NCBI GenBank assembly: GCA_937926545.1
Contig: CALAZW010000076.1
Location: 1 to 10,765, forward strand
Direction of reading: 5' to 3'
DNA: 10,765 bases
From: an uncultured Helcococcus sp.
GTDB taxonomy: Bacteria > Bacillota > Clostridia > Tissierellales > Peptoniphilaceae
Shown: piece by piece, positions 1 to 6,719 of the stretch
Layout of the letters: each line of letters opens with the position of its first letter
Numbering within the stretch: the stretch's first letter is position 1
Notes under the pieces: generated by a model
Told to the model about the DNA's origin: nothing
Database searches by the model: none
What the model saw: only the letters and a program-made list of their open reading frames with translations
Program-made: the position numbers and the translations under genes

Positions 1-667
1 CTACATAAATAAGAAGGCAGAGGTTACTTCCATATATCAAACAGTAAATAATAGGAAGAACAATTACAAGATTGGTAAAAAACTAGAATTAATCAGTGGA
101 AAAGATAAGATTTCTGAAAAGATTGAGGATAGGTACTTCTATCTTTCACCAAGATCTTTTTTCCAGGTTAATACTAGGGTGACAGAAAAACTTTATAGAA
201 GGGCCTTTGACTATGTAAAGGAAACCAATCCTCTAAATGTAATAGACCTTTATAGTGGTACTGGTACAACTTCCATCCTTTTGGCCAAGGAAGTTGAAAA
301 AATTGATTCTGTAGAAATAGTAGCTGATGCTGTAAAGGATGCTAGAAGAAATGCCAAGTTAAATTCTATAGATAATATTAATTGGATAAATGATGCAGCT
401 GAAAATGTAATAGGGGACTTGGATATAGAAGATAGAAATACTACTGTCCTATTTGATCCGCCAAGAAAGGGGCTAGACCCTAAGATAATAGAGGTTTTAG
501 GAAAATCTAGTATAGAGAGTATTGTCTATATATCCTGTAATCCAGCCACCTTAGCCAGGGATATTTGTGGTCTTAAGAGCCATGGTTTTAAGCTTAAGAA
601 GGTTACAGGAGTAGATATGTTTGTAAATACCTTACATGTGGAGACTGTAGTTTTAATGACCAGATAG
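1..667 (+). CDS. rlmD: 23S rRNA (uracil-5-)-methyltransferase, TrmA/RumA family, 5' end missing
   Basis: SAM-dependent enzyme that methylates C5 of a uracil in 23S rRNA (RlmC/RlmD/RlmCD type), a housekeeping RNA modification. The frame is open from base 2, so the gene enters from the left; the GTG at 179 is an internal Val inside a conserved block and is not the start. About 221 residues remain, the C-terminal part of a family usually around 450 aa. Visible in order (fragment numbering): the family motif SPRSFFQVN (49-57), SAM-binding motif DLYSGTGTT (82-90), DPPRKGL (152-158), ISCNPATLARD with the catalytic nucleophile Cys179, and the C-terminal HVE motif with the general-base Glu214. Many family members have Cys where this has Ser85 in the SAM motif. 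The N-terminal TRAM and Fe-S parts lie outside the window, so RlmC, RlmD and dual RlmCD cannot be told apart. It ends 64 nt before the acetyltransferase gene, with which it may be co-transcribed. Confidence 0.93.
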   Translation, partial: YINKKAEVTSIYQTVNNRKNNYKIGKKLELISGKDKISEKIEDRYFYLSPRSFFQVNTRVTEKLYRRAFDYVKETNPLNVIDLYSGTGTTSILLAKEVEKIDSVEIVADAVKDARRNAKLNSIDNINWINDAAENVIGDLDIEDRNTTVLFDPPRKGLDPKIIEVLGKSSIESIVYISCNPATLARDICGLKSHGFKLKKVTGVDMFVNTLHVETVVLMTR

Positions 668-731
668 GAAAAGCCTATAGTATTTTTAGAAGTAGATGAC
701 ATAAAACCTATTTTTTAGGAGTAAATTAAAG

Positions 732-1262
732 ATGGATATAAAAATAAGACAGGAAAAAGAAGAAGACTATAAGTTTTCAGAAAACCTGGTAGAAAAGGCA
801 TTTAAAAATGCAGGCTACAGTGACCATAAGGAACATCTCTTAGTTGAGAAGTTAAGAAAAAGTGATGTTTTCATACCAGAACTTTCACTTATAGCAGAAT
901 TAGATGGAGAAGCTGTAGGCCATATAATGCTTACAAAATTAACCATAGAAAGCGAAGAAAACACTTATGAGACCTTGGCCTTGGCACCTGTTTCAGTCTT
1001 GCCAGAGTATCAGAACAAGGGCATAGGTAGTGAACTGATAAGGGAAAGCTTAAGAATAGCAAAAGAAATGGGCTATAAATCAGTAATTGTTCTGGGCCAT
1101 GATAAGTACTATCCAAGATTTGGATTTAAGCCTGCAAGTAGCTGGGGAATTAAAGCTCCCTTTGAGGTACCAGATGAGGCCTTTATGGCTCTGGAGCTTG
1201 AAGATGAAGGTCTAGATAGTATTGGGGGTCATGTGGTTTATGGCAAGGAGTTTTTAGGATAG
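732..1262 (+). CDS. GNAT family N-acetyltransferase, YhbS-like
   Basis: Predicted acetyl-CoA-dependent N-acetyltransferase of 176 aa, about the usual length for the YhbS group (COG3153). The GNAT fold is visible. Residues 84-99 form the beta4/alpha3 core, APVSVLPEYQNKGIG, where QNKGIG (94-99) is the pyrophosphate-binding Q/R-x-x-G-x-G loop. Residues 119-132, IVLGHDKYYPRFGF, are the signature of YhbS-type proteins. The ATG at 732 is preceded by AGGAG at 717-721, ten bases upstream, which supports this start. The substrate is unknown: the YhbS group has no settled role, and neither neighbour (rRNA methyltransferase, PAS-HTH regulator) points to one. No convincing terminator follows it before the next promoter. 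Family assignment is secure; function is not. Confidence 0.9.
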   Translation: MDIKIRQEKEEDYKFSENLVEKAFKNAGYSDHKEHLLVEKLRKSDVFIPELSLIAELDGEAVGHIMLTKLTIESEENTYETLALAPVSVLPEYQNKGIGSELIRESLRIAKEMGYKSVIVLGHDKYYPRFGFKPASSWGIKAPFEVPDEAFMALELEDEGLDSIGGHVVYGKEFLG

Positions 1263-1302
1263 TCAAATGGTTTTCTTATACTTTCTCACCTTAATAAAAA
1301 AG

Positions 1303-1331
1303 TTGAAAATATACTTTTAATAGGCTATCAT
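1303..1331 (+). promoter_or_regulatory. Sigma-A-type promoter of the YheO-like regulator gene
   Basis: TTGAAA (1303-1308) and TATCAT (1326-1331) are each one base from the vegetative consensus and are separated by exactly 17 bp. A start site would fall near 1338, giving a leader of about 50 nt before the GGGAG Shine-Dalgarno (1376-1380) of the regulator. Predicted from sequence only. Confidence 0.65.
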
Positions 1332-1343
1332 ATTAATAGCTAT
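1317..1343 (+). repeat. Imperfect direct repeat over the regulator promoter, possible operator
   Basis: TTAATAGGCTAT (1317-1328) is repeated as TTAATAGCTAT (1333-1343), differing by one G, at a 16-bp period. Within it GCTAT (1324-1328) and ATAGC (1336-1340) form an inverted repeat. The element overlaps the -10 box and the expected start site, where an autorepressor would bind. AT-rich DNA produces such repeats by chance, so confidence is low. Confidence 0.3.
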
Positions 1344-1388
1344 ACATAAAAATAAGTTATAGATATGAAATATATGGGAGATGAGTAA

Positions 1389-2090
1389 ATGTTAGAGATG
1401 GAAGATAATAAGGATGGAGAAGGTAAACTAGAACAATATAAAATATTAGTTGACTTTTTAGGCCAATATTTAGGACCGAACTATGAAGTGATACTTCATG
1501 ACTTATCAAAGTTACCCAACACTATAGTAAGAATAGCAAATAGTGATTTAAGTGGTAGAAAGGTCGGAGGACCAATAACTAAATCAGCCTTGCAAATGAT
1601 TCATGACAAGGTATATCTGGAAAAAGATTTTATTGTAAACTATAGGGGAAAGACTGATACACAGGACTTTAGATCAGCTACCATGTTTTTAAAAGATGAT
1701 GATCAAAATCTAATAGGCCTTTTATGTCTTAATTTTAGTGATAAAAACTATGAAAATCTTTACAATGGACTTCTTAAGGTAATACATCCTGAGAATTGGA
1801 AACAGGTTCAAGTTACCAAGGTTTTTGATGAGACCAGCGAAGACAAGGAAGAGGAAGTTGAAGAGTATTATGGAAGTATAGATGAGCTTATGGAGAATAT
1901 CTACACTGAGGCTATTTCGGATATTACCATTCCTTTAGACTATATGAAGCAAGAAGATCGTATAGAGGTGGTTAAGGAATTGGATAATAAGGGAATGTTT
2001 AAGCTAAAGGGCGCAGTTGCCTATGTGGCAGACAATTTAAAGTGTTCCCAGGCTACAGTCTATAGATACTTAAATATGATTAATGGTTAA
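1389..2090 (+). CDS. YheO/DauR-like transcriptional regulator, PAS-like plus HTH
   Basis: DNA-binding regulator of 233 aa with the two-domain layout of the YheO family (PF08348 then PF13309), which includes the D-arginine utilisation regulator DauR. Residues about 15-128 are the YheO-like PAS domain, starting at LGPNYEVILHDL (28-39) with the typical GPITKSAL segment (61-68). Residues about 145-170 are an acidic, Glu-rich linker. Residues about 189-230 are the HTH, with probable recognition helix CSQATVYRYLN (219-229). GGGAG at 1376-1380 lies 8 nt before the ATG at 1389, so this start is preferred over the ATG at 1398. The gene has its own promoter and terminator and sits directly upstream of the ridA-dpaL-ygeY operon. 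By analogy with DauR it probably responds to the compound that operon degrades; ligand and sign of control are inferred, not shown. Confidence 0.88.
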   Translation: MLEMEDNKDGEGKLEQYKILVDFLGQYLGPNYEVILHDLSKLPNTIVRIANSDLSGRKVGGPITKSALQMIHDKVYLEKDFIVNYRGKTDTQDFRSATMFLKDDDQNLIGLLCLNFSDKNYENLYNGLLKVIHPENWKQVQVTKVFDETSEDKEEEVEEYYGSIDELMENIYTEAISDITIPLDYMKQEDRIEVVKELDNKGMFKLKGAVAYVADNLKCSQATVYRYLNMING

Positions 2091-2096
2091 TAATAA

Positions 2097-2130
2097 AAAG
2101 ATGAAGAAGCGAGGGCTTCTTCTTTTTTTG
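2097..2130 (+). terminator. Intrinsic terminator after the regulator gene
   Basis: GAAGAAGC (2103-2110) and GCTTCTTC (2115-2122) form a perfect 8-bp stem with a 4-nt loop (GAGG), followed by seven T (2123-2129). It starts just after the regulator stop codon and separates it from the downstream operon. The A-rich left flank gives it some terminator character on the opposite strand too. Confidence 0.9.
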
Positions 2131-2138
2131 TTTATTTT

Positions 2139-2173
2139 TCAACAATCAGGAAAATGTTTTCTTTTTCTGTTGA
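2139..2173 (+). promoter_or_regulatory. Nested inverted repeats overlapping the -35 box, possible operator
   Basis: TCAACA (2139-2144) is matched by TGTTGA (2168-2173), whose last bases are part of the -35 box. Nested inside is GAAAA-TG-TTTTC (2150-2161). A regulator bound here would contact the -35 region of the ridA promoter. No known operator is recognised, and the upstream terminator ends only about ten bases away. Confidence 0.28.
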
Positions 2174-2198
2174 CAAACTTTTATTATGGTGATAAAGT
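2170..2198 (+). promoter_or_regulatory. Sigma-A-type promoter of the ridA-dpaL-ygeY-deacylase operon
   Basis: A perfect -35 box TTGACA (2170-2175) is followed after 17 bp by TAAAGT (2193-2198), four of six matches to TATAAT. Transcription would start near 2205, leaving a leader of roughly 37 nt before ridA. It lies in the 150-nt gap after the regulator terminator and is the only good promoter seen before the operon. Confidence 0.65.
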
Positions 2199-2214
2199 AT
2201 TATTACAATGATAA
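2183..2214 (+). repeat. Direct repeat ATTAnnnTGATAA over -10 and start site, possible operator
   Basis: ATTATGGTGATAA (2183-2195) and ATTACAATGATAA (2202-2214) share ten of thirteen positions at a 19-bp period. The first copy also contains the inverted pair TTAT/ATAA with a 4-bp spacer. Both copies cover the -10 box and expected start site, a natural position for repressor binding. The assignment to the upstream YheO-like regulator is inference. Confidence 0.33.
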
Positions 2215-2241
2215 GAAAAATTTACAAACAGGGAGATAAAT

Positions 2242-2628
2242 ATGAAAGAATATTTGAATACAGAATTAGCACCTGCAGCAGTAGGTCCTTATTCACAAGG
2301 AATTAGATTTGAATCACTAGTTTTTACATCAGGACAATTACCAATTGATCCTAAAACAGGAGAAATGCCAGAAAGTGTTGAAGAACAAACAAGACAAAGC
2401 TTAAAAAATGTTGAAGCCATTCTAAAGGAAGCTGGCTCTGACCTTAATAATATAATAAAGACAACAGTATTTATGACTGATTTAGCATACTTTGGAAATA
2501 TGAATGAAGTATATGCAGAATTTTTTGAAGAAGGAGCTCTACCAACTAGATCTTGTTTCCAAGTGGCAAAATTGCCTAAGGATGCCAAGGTTGAGATTGA
2601 AGTAGTAGCTAGTATAAAAGAAGATTAA
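2242..2628 (+). CDS. ridA: RidA/YjgF family enamine/imine deaminase
   Basis: Deaminates 2-aminoacrylate and 2-iminopropanoate, reactive intermediates released by PLP-dependent eliminases, to pyruvate and ammonia in the cytoplasm. At 128 aa it has the standard RidA length. It carries family residues: GPYSQ with Tyr17, FTSGQLP (28-34), PTRSCFQV with Arg103 (the substrate-carboxylate Arg of active members) and Cys105, and KVEIE with Glu118. The Arg-to-Glu spacing equals that of E. coli RidA (105/120), so it looks like an active deaminase rather than a diverged YjgF homologue. The start is fixed by GGGAG (2231-2235) six bases upstream of the ATG. It is first in the operon, 9 nt before the diaminopropionate lyase, whose aminoacrylate intermediate it would hydrolyse. 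Confidence 0.95.
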   Translation: MKEYLNTELAPAAVGPYSQGIRFESLVFTSGQLPIDPKTGEMPESVEEQTRQSLKNVEAILKEAGSDLNNIIKTTVFMTDLAYFGNMNEVYAEFFEEGALPTRSCFQVAKLPKDAKVEIEVVASIKED

Positions 2629-2637
2629 GGAGTAGAT

Positions 2638-3834
2638 ATGGATATTAAAGTATTTTCTAAAACAGAAGAAAGTAAGGAAAAGTATGACATTAGTTTTTTA
2701 AACCATGACGTGGCTCAAAGGATTTATTCATACCACAAGAGTTATCCTATGTATGAAGAAACCCCTTTAGTAGACTTGAAGGAACAAGCTGAAAACCTAG
2801 GTGTTTCTAAAATCTTAGTTAAGGATGAGTCTTACAGATTTGGCCTAAATGCCTTTAAGGTTTTAGGTGGAAGCTACGCTATAGGTAAGGTGGTAGCAGA
2901 CAAATTAGGAATAGACTTAAAGGATCTACCATTTGAAAAGTTAATTTCAGATGAAGTTAGAGAAGAGCTTGGAGAAATGACTTTTATAACAGCGACAGAT
3001 GGTAACCACGGTAGGGGAGTTGCTTGGGCAGCTAATCAATTAAAGCAAAAAGCTATCGTTTACATGCCTAAAGGAACTGTTGAAGAAAGAGTAAAGAACA
3101 TAGAAAAAGAAGGTGCCAAGGTTGTAGTTCACGATGGAAACTATGATGAGGCAGTAAGATATGCCAATGAATTAGCTGAAAAACATGGATACATAATGGT
3201 TCAAGATACAGCTTGGGATGGCTATGAAGACATACCTCGTTGGATTATGCAAGGCTATATGACCCTAGCTTGGGAAATGTATAGTAGGATGGAAAAGGAA
3301 GAAATAAAACCAACCCATGTATTCTTACAAGCTGGAGTAGGATCTTTCGCAGCAGCAGTAACAGGATTCCTAGCTAGTATGTATAAGGAAGACAAACCAT
3401 CTATAATCATAGTAGAGCCATCAACAGTAGCTTGTATTTATGAATCAGCTAGGGCTAATGAAAGAGTATTAATAGGTGGAAACCATGAAACTATAATGGC
3501 AGGGCTTGCTTGTGGAGAACCAAATACCTTTGGACTAAAAGTATTACTTGATTATGCTGATCACTTTATATCAGCAACAGATGAGTTTGCAGCTCATGGA
3601 ATGAGAGTGCTAGGTAATCCAATGGGAGATGATAAAAAAGTTATCTCAGGTGAAAGTGGAGCGGCTTCATTTGGAGCTATAGCTAAGGTTTTAAGTGATG
3701 AAAGATTTGCATCAGTTAAGGAAGAATTAAAGATAGATGAAAATTCAGTATTATTGTTTGTATCTACAGAAGGTGATACTGATAAGGATAATTATGAAAA
3801 AATAGTTTGGGACGGAAAATACCAAAGCTTATAG
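2638..3834 (+). CDS. dpaL: 2,3-diaminopropionate ammonia-lyase
   Basis: PLP fold-type II lyase converting 2,3-diaminopropionate to pyruvate and two ammonia. The E. coli enzyme (YgeX/DpaL, 398 aa) acts on both D and L isomers; this protein is also 398 aa. Visible features: FGLNAFKVLGGSYA (68-81) with the PLP Schiff-base Lys74 (E. coli Lys77); TATDGNHGRG (118-127) with Asp121; Asp190 in VQDTAWDGYEDIP; and GGNHETIMAGLACGEPN. The 69-residue spacing of Asp121 and Asp190 matches Asp120 and Asp189 of the E. coli enzyme. Asp120 is the base assigned to the D isomer and the Lys to the L isomer, so both activities should be retained. The Shine-Dalgarno AAGGAG (2627-2632) overlaps the ridA stop codon and the ygeY start is 12 nt downstream. 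These spacings suggest coupled translation. Threonine deaminase and cysteine synthase relatives are excluded by the conserved blocks. Confidence 0.95.
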   Translation: MDIKVFSKTEESKEKYDISFLNHDVAQRIYSYHKSYPMYEETPLVDLKEQAENLGVSKILVKDESYRFGLNAFKVLGGSYAIGKVVADKLGIDLKDLPFEKLISDEVREELGEMTFITATDGNHGRGVAWAANQLKQKAIVYMPKGTVEERVKNIEKEGAKVVVHDGNYDEAVRYANELAEKHGYIMVQDTAWDGYEDIPRWIMQGYMTLAWEMYSRMEKEEIKPTHVFLQAGVGSFAAAVTGFLASMYKEDKPSIIIVEPSTVACIYESARANERVLIGGNHETIMAGLACGEPNTFGLKVLLDYADHFISATDEFAAHGMRVLGNPMGDDKKVISGESGAASFGAIAKVLSDERFASVKEELKIDENSVLLFVSTEGDTDKDNYEKIVWDGKYQSL

Positions 3835-3846
3835 GAGGGGTAGACA

Positions 3847-5025
3847 ATGGCAAATTTAGAAAAACAAGTAGTAGAACTAACACAAAGACTTATTCGTCAA
3901 TCAAGTTATTCAGGTGATGAAAAGGGAGTTTCAGATGAACTAGTGAAATTCTTTAATGAAAATGGATTTGATGATGTACACGTGGATAAGTATGGTAACA
4001 CAATAGGACATATTAAGGGAAATAGACCTGGACCTAAAATAGTATTTGATGGTCATATGGATACTGTTCCTGTTACAGATCCTAGCGAATGGGAATTCCC
4101 ACCTTTTGAAGCACAAATTCACGACGGTAAAATATATGGCCGTGGAACTAGTGATATGAAGGGAGCTTTAGCAGCTATGGCCGTTGCAGCAGCTAACTAC
4201 AATAAGGAAACCAAGGGAGACTTCCCAGGTGAAATCTTTGTTGCGGGTATAGTTCACGAAGAGTGTTTTGAAGGGGTAGCAGCTAGAGAAGTTAGTGCCT
4301 ATACAAAAGCAGACTATGTAATTATAGGTGAAGCATCACAAGGAAATGTAAAGATTGGACAAAGAGGTAGAGGGGAAATAAAGATTGAAACCATAGGTAA
4401 ACCAGCCCACTCAGCCAATCCAGAAAAGGGAATAAACGCAGTTTATAAAATGTGTAAGGTAATAGATGCTATAAGAGATTTAGAGCCAACCCACCATGAC
4501 GTATTAGGAGATGGAATTTTAGAATTAGTAGATGTTAAGTCTAGTCCTTACCCTGGTGCAAGCGTAGTCCCAGAGCGTTGTATAGCTACATATGATAGAA
4601 GACTTTTAGTTAATGAAACCAAGGAATCTGTTCTTGCTCCAATAAATGAATTATTAGAAAAATTAATGAAGGAAGACCCAGAATTAAAGGTTAAAGCCTA
4701 CTATGCTGTAGGAGAAGAACAATGCTTCACAGGTAATAAGATTGAAGGTGAAAGATTCTTCCCAGGTTGGTTATTTGACAAGGATGAAGCTTGGGTAAAA
4801 GACGTTGTTAGTGAAATGAATAAGATAGAGCTTGATCCAGAAATTACTCAATACAACTTCTGTACTAATGGAAGTCACTATGCTGGAGAAGCTGGAATTA
4901 AGACTTTAGGAATAGGACCATCAAAAGAAAACTTAGCTCATACAGTTAATGAATATATAGAAATAGACCAATTGAACATGGTAGTTAATGCCTATCAAGC
5001 AGTTATGAAAGCCCTATTAAAATAA
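3847..5025 (+). CDS. ygeY: YgeY-type M20 family metallohydrolase
   Basis: Dinuclear zinc amidohydrolase of the M20 (ArgE/DapE/carboxypeptidase G2) superfamily, 392 aa, of the YgeY subgroup. Metal ligands and catalytic residues are intact: FDGHMDTVPV (His70, Asp72), GRGTSDMKG (Asp103, bridging), VHEECFEG (Glu138 general base, Glu139 ligand), GEASQG (Glu162), KPAHSANPEKG (His188, dimerisation-domain contact), and LAHTVNEYI (His365, last ligand). The Shine-Dalgarno AGGAGGGG overlaps the dpaL stop codon. The ygeX-ygeY pairing is known from E. coli and other anaerobes, including clusters tied to purine or urate degradation, but the accompanying genes of those clusters are absent in this window. 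Here it probably removes an N-acyl, N-carbamoyl or peptidyl group to yield diaminopropionate. The precise substrate cannot be read from sequence; a plain dipeptidase is possible. Confidence 0.92.
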   Translation: MANLEKQVVELTQRLIRQSSYSGDEKGVSDELVKFFNENGFDDVHVDKYGNTIGHIKGNRPGPKIVFDGHMDTVPVTDPSEWEFPPFEAQIHDGKIYGRGTSDMKGALAAMAVAAANYNKETKGDFPGEIFVAGIVHEECFEGVAAREVSAYTKADYVIIGEASQGNVKIGQRGRGEIKIETIGKPAHSANPEKGINAVYKMCKVIDAIRDLEPTHHDVLGDGILELVDVKSSPYPGASVVPERCIATYDRRLLVNETKESVLAPINELLEKLMKEDPELKVKAYYAVGEEQCFTGNKIEGERFFPGWLFDKDEAWVKDVVSEMNKIELDPEITQYNFCTNGSHYAGEAGIKTLGIGPSKENLAHTVNEYIEIDQLNMVVNAYQAVMKALLK

Positions 5026-5038
5026 GGAGGCGCTTATT

Positions 5039-6628
5039 ATGTACGATATCTTAATCAAAAACGGAACTATAGTAGACGGTAGTGGAGAAAAACCATTTAA
5101 GAAAAACTTGGCCATAAAAGATGAAAAAATTACCCTTGTAGACGGGGAAGTGGATGCTAAAAGAGTGATAGATGCAGAAGGAAAACTAGTTACACCTGGT
5201 TTTATAGATACTCACTCTCACTCATCCATGCTAGTAAATGTTGAGCCTTACCTAGCTCCTAAGTTATTTCAAGGAATAACTACTGAACTAGTTGCTCAAG
5301 ATGGAATGGGACCTGCACCAGTAGACGAAAAAAACATTAAGGCTTGGACTAAGGCCATGGCTGGTCTAGAGGGAGAATATGACTTTGAGTGGAAGTGGAG
5401 ATCTGTTGCAGATTATCTAGATGAACTTGAAAAGTTAGAACTTGGACCAAATATTGCCTACTTGGCACCACATGGAAATATTAGAATGGTTAGCATGGGT
5501 TTAGATAATAGAAAACCTACAGAAGAAGAGCAAGAAAAGATGAATCAAGAGCTACAAAGAGCCTTTGATGAAGGAGCTTTTGGCATGAGTACTGGAATGA
5601 TTTATCCACCTTGTGTCTATGCTAATATAGATGAGTTTATTGAATTAGGAAAGGTTATTAAGGCTAATGATGGTGTATTTGTAACCCACCAAAGATCAGA
5701 AGCAGATGCCATGTTAGAATCAATGGATGAAATTATTACCATAGGAAAAGAAAGTGGATGTAGAACACACTTTTCACACTTTAAGGTATGTGGTAAGAAA
5801 AACTGGGACAAGGTTCCTAAAATAATTGACAAGTTAGACAAGGCTAAGGAAGAAGGAATGATTGTATCCTTTGACCAATATCCATATGTTGCTGGTTCAA
5901 CTATGATGTCAGTTATTCTACCTCCATGGGTTCACGACGGAGGAACTGAAAAATTAATCGAAAGATTATATGATGAAGAACTTCGTAAGAAAATGAAGGA
6001 AGATATAATTAATGGAATTCCAGGTTGGGATAACTTTATAGACTTTGCTGGTCTAGAAGGAATCTTTATAACCTTTGTAAAACATGAAGAAGCAGAAAAA
6101 TATGTTGGAATGAACCTAATTGAGCTTGGAGAAGCTACAGGTAAGGATCCATATGATGCAATCTTTGATTTGATTAGGGATGAAGAAAATATCGTAGGTC
6201 TAGTTGACTTTTATGGAACAGAAGAACACGTTAAGACATTTATGTCAAGACCAGAGCAAAATGTATGTACAGATGGAATAATAGGTGCAAAACCTCATCC
6301 AAGACTATATGGTGCATTCACTAGAGTTTTAGGTAAATACTGTAGAGATGAAGAACTATTTTCTATAGAAACAGCTATTAGAAAAATGACTGGTAAACCA
6401 GCAGATACTATTGGTTTATTAGACAGGGGCTACCTGAAAGATGGTTATGCAGCAGACGTATTAGTAATTGACTTTGATGAAGTTATAGATGTTGGTGACT
6501 ATACTGAACCTAAACAATTGGCTAAGGGAATTGATTATTCAATAGTGAACGGAAAAATTCTAATTGATAATGGTAAACAAACGCCACAAAAAGCAGGAAA
6601 AGTATTACGTTATAAAGGACGTAATTAG
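5039..6628 (+). CDS. N-acyl-D-amino-acid deacylase family amidohydrolase
   Basis: Amidohydrolase-superfamily (Amidohydro_3) enzyme of 529 aa related to D-aminoacylase, which hydrolyses N-acyl-D-amino acids. Metal-site motifs are DTHSHSS (His59, His61), THQRSEAD (His217), HFSHFK (His247), DQYPYVAGST (279-288) and TDGIIGAKPHPR (Asp412). These align with His67, His69, His220, His250 and Asp366 of the Alcaligenes D-aminoacylase. The tight-zinc ligand Cys96 of that enzyme is replaced by Asp88 in VAQDGMGPAP, at the same offset from the HxH motif. I recall QDG in other annotated family members, so this may mark a subgroup rather than damage. The N-terminal and C-terminal strands of the composite beta-sandwich are present (MYDILIKNGTIVDG; DVLVIDFDE). 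AAGGAGG (5024-5030) overlaps the ygeY stop. Acylated D-amino acid or D-diaminopropionate substrates fit the context; N-acyl-D-glutamate deacylase or a hydantoinase-like role is possible. Confidence 0.88.
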   Translation: MYDILIKNGTIVDGSGEKPFKKNLAIKDEKITLVDGEVDAKRVIDAEGKLVTPGFIDTHSHSSMLVNVEPYLAPKLFQGITTELVAQDGMGPAPVDEKNIKAWTKAMAGLEGEYDFEWKWRSVADYLDELEKLELGPNIAYLAPHGNIRMVSMGLDNRKPTEEEQEKMNQELQRAFDEGAFGMSTGMIYPPCVYANIDEFIELGKVIKANDGVFVTHQRSEADAMLESMDEIITIGKESGCRTHFSHFKVCGKKNWDKVPKIIDKLDKAKEEGMIVSFDQYPYVAGSTMMSVILPPWVHDGGTEKLIERLYDEELRKKMKEDIINGIPGWDNFIDFAGLEGIFITFVKHEEAEKYVGMNLIELGEATGKDPYDAIFDLIRDEENIVGLVDFYGTEEHVKTFMSRPEQNVCTDGIIGAKPHPRLYGAFTRVLGKYCRDEELFSIETAIRKMTGKPADTIGLLDRGYLKDGYAADVLVIDFDEVIDVGDYTEPKQLAKGIDYSIVNGKILIDNGKQTPQKAGKVLRYKGRN

Positions 6629-6631
6629 TAA

Positions 6632-6666
6632 ATTTAGAGCCCTCCCCAGGAGGGGGGCCTCTAAAT
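6632..6666 (+). other. Very stable intercistronic hairpin without U-tract
   Basis: ATTTAGAG (6632-6639) pairs with CTCTAAAT (6659-6666). After a C/C mismatch, CCTCCC (6641-6646) pairs with GGGGGG (6652-6657) with one G-U, closing a 5-nt loop. It begins three bases after the deacylase stop codon and is much more GC-rich than its surroundings. The sequence after it is A-rich with no run of T, and the reverse strand lacks one too, so it is not a standard intrinsic terminator. It may protect the 3' end of the upstream message after processing, or lower expression of the symporter relative to the enzymes. Confidence 0.75.
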
Positions 6667-6719
6667 AAAGATAAAAGACAAAAAAGAAAAAGAAACAAGT
6701 AAAATACATAGGGGGAATC

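Noticed and set aside
179..667. A complete 162-aa methyltransferase starting at GTG 179
   Set aside because: The same frame is open to base 2 and encodes the conserved SPRSFFQVN block just upstream; position 179 is an internal Val. The gene is truncated by the window edge.
664..678. Small hairpin ATAGG/CCTAT at the end of the rRNA methyltransferase gene as a terminator
   Set aside because: The stem is only 5 bp, overlaps the stop codon, and the T-run is displaced and interrupted; read-through to the acetyltransferase gene seems more likely.
2131..2241. Sigma-54 promoter for the dpaL operon, as in some ygeX-type clusters
   Set aside because: No GG-N10-GC (-24/-12) pattern is seen, whereas a good TTGACA-17-TAAAGT promoter is present and the regulator is not a sigma-54 activator.
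6648..6653. AGGAGG Shine-Dalgarno-like sequence in the intercistronic hairpin
   Set aside because: No start codon lies at a usable distance; the symporter ATG is over 60 nt away and has its own AGGGGG site.
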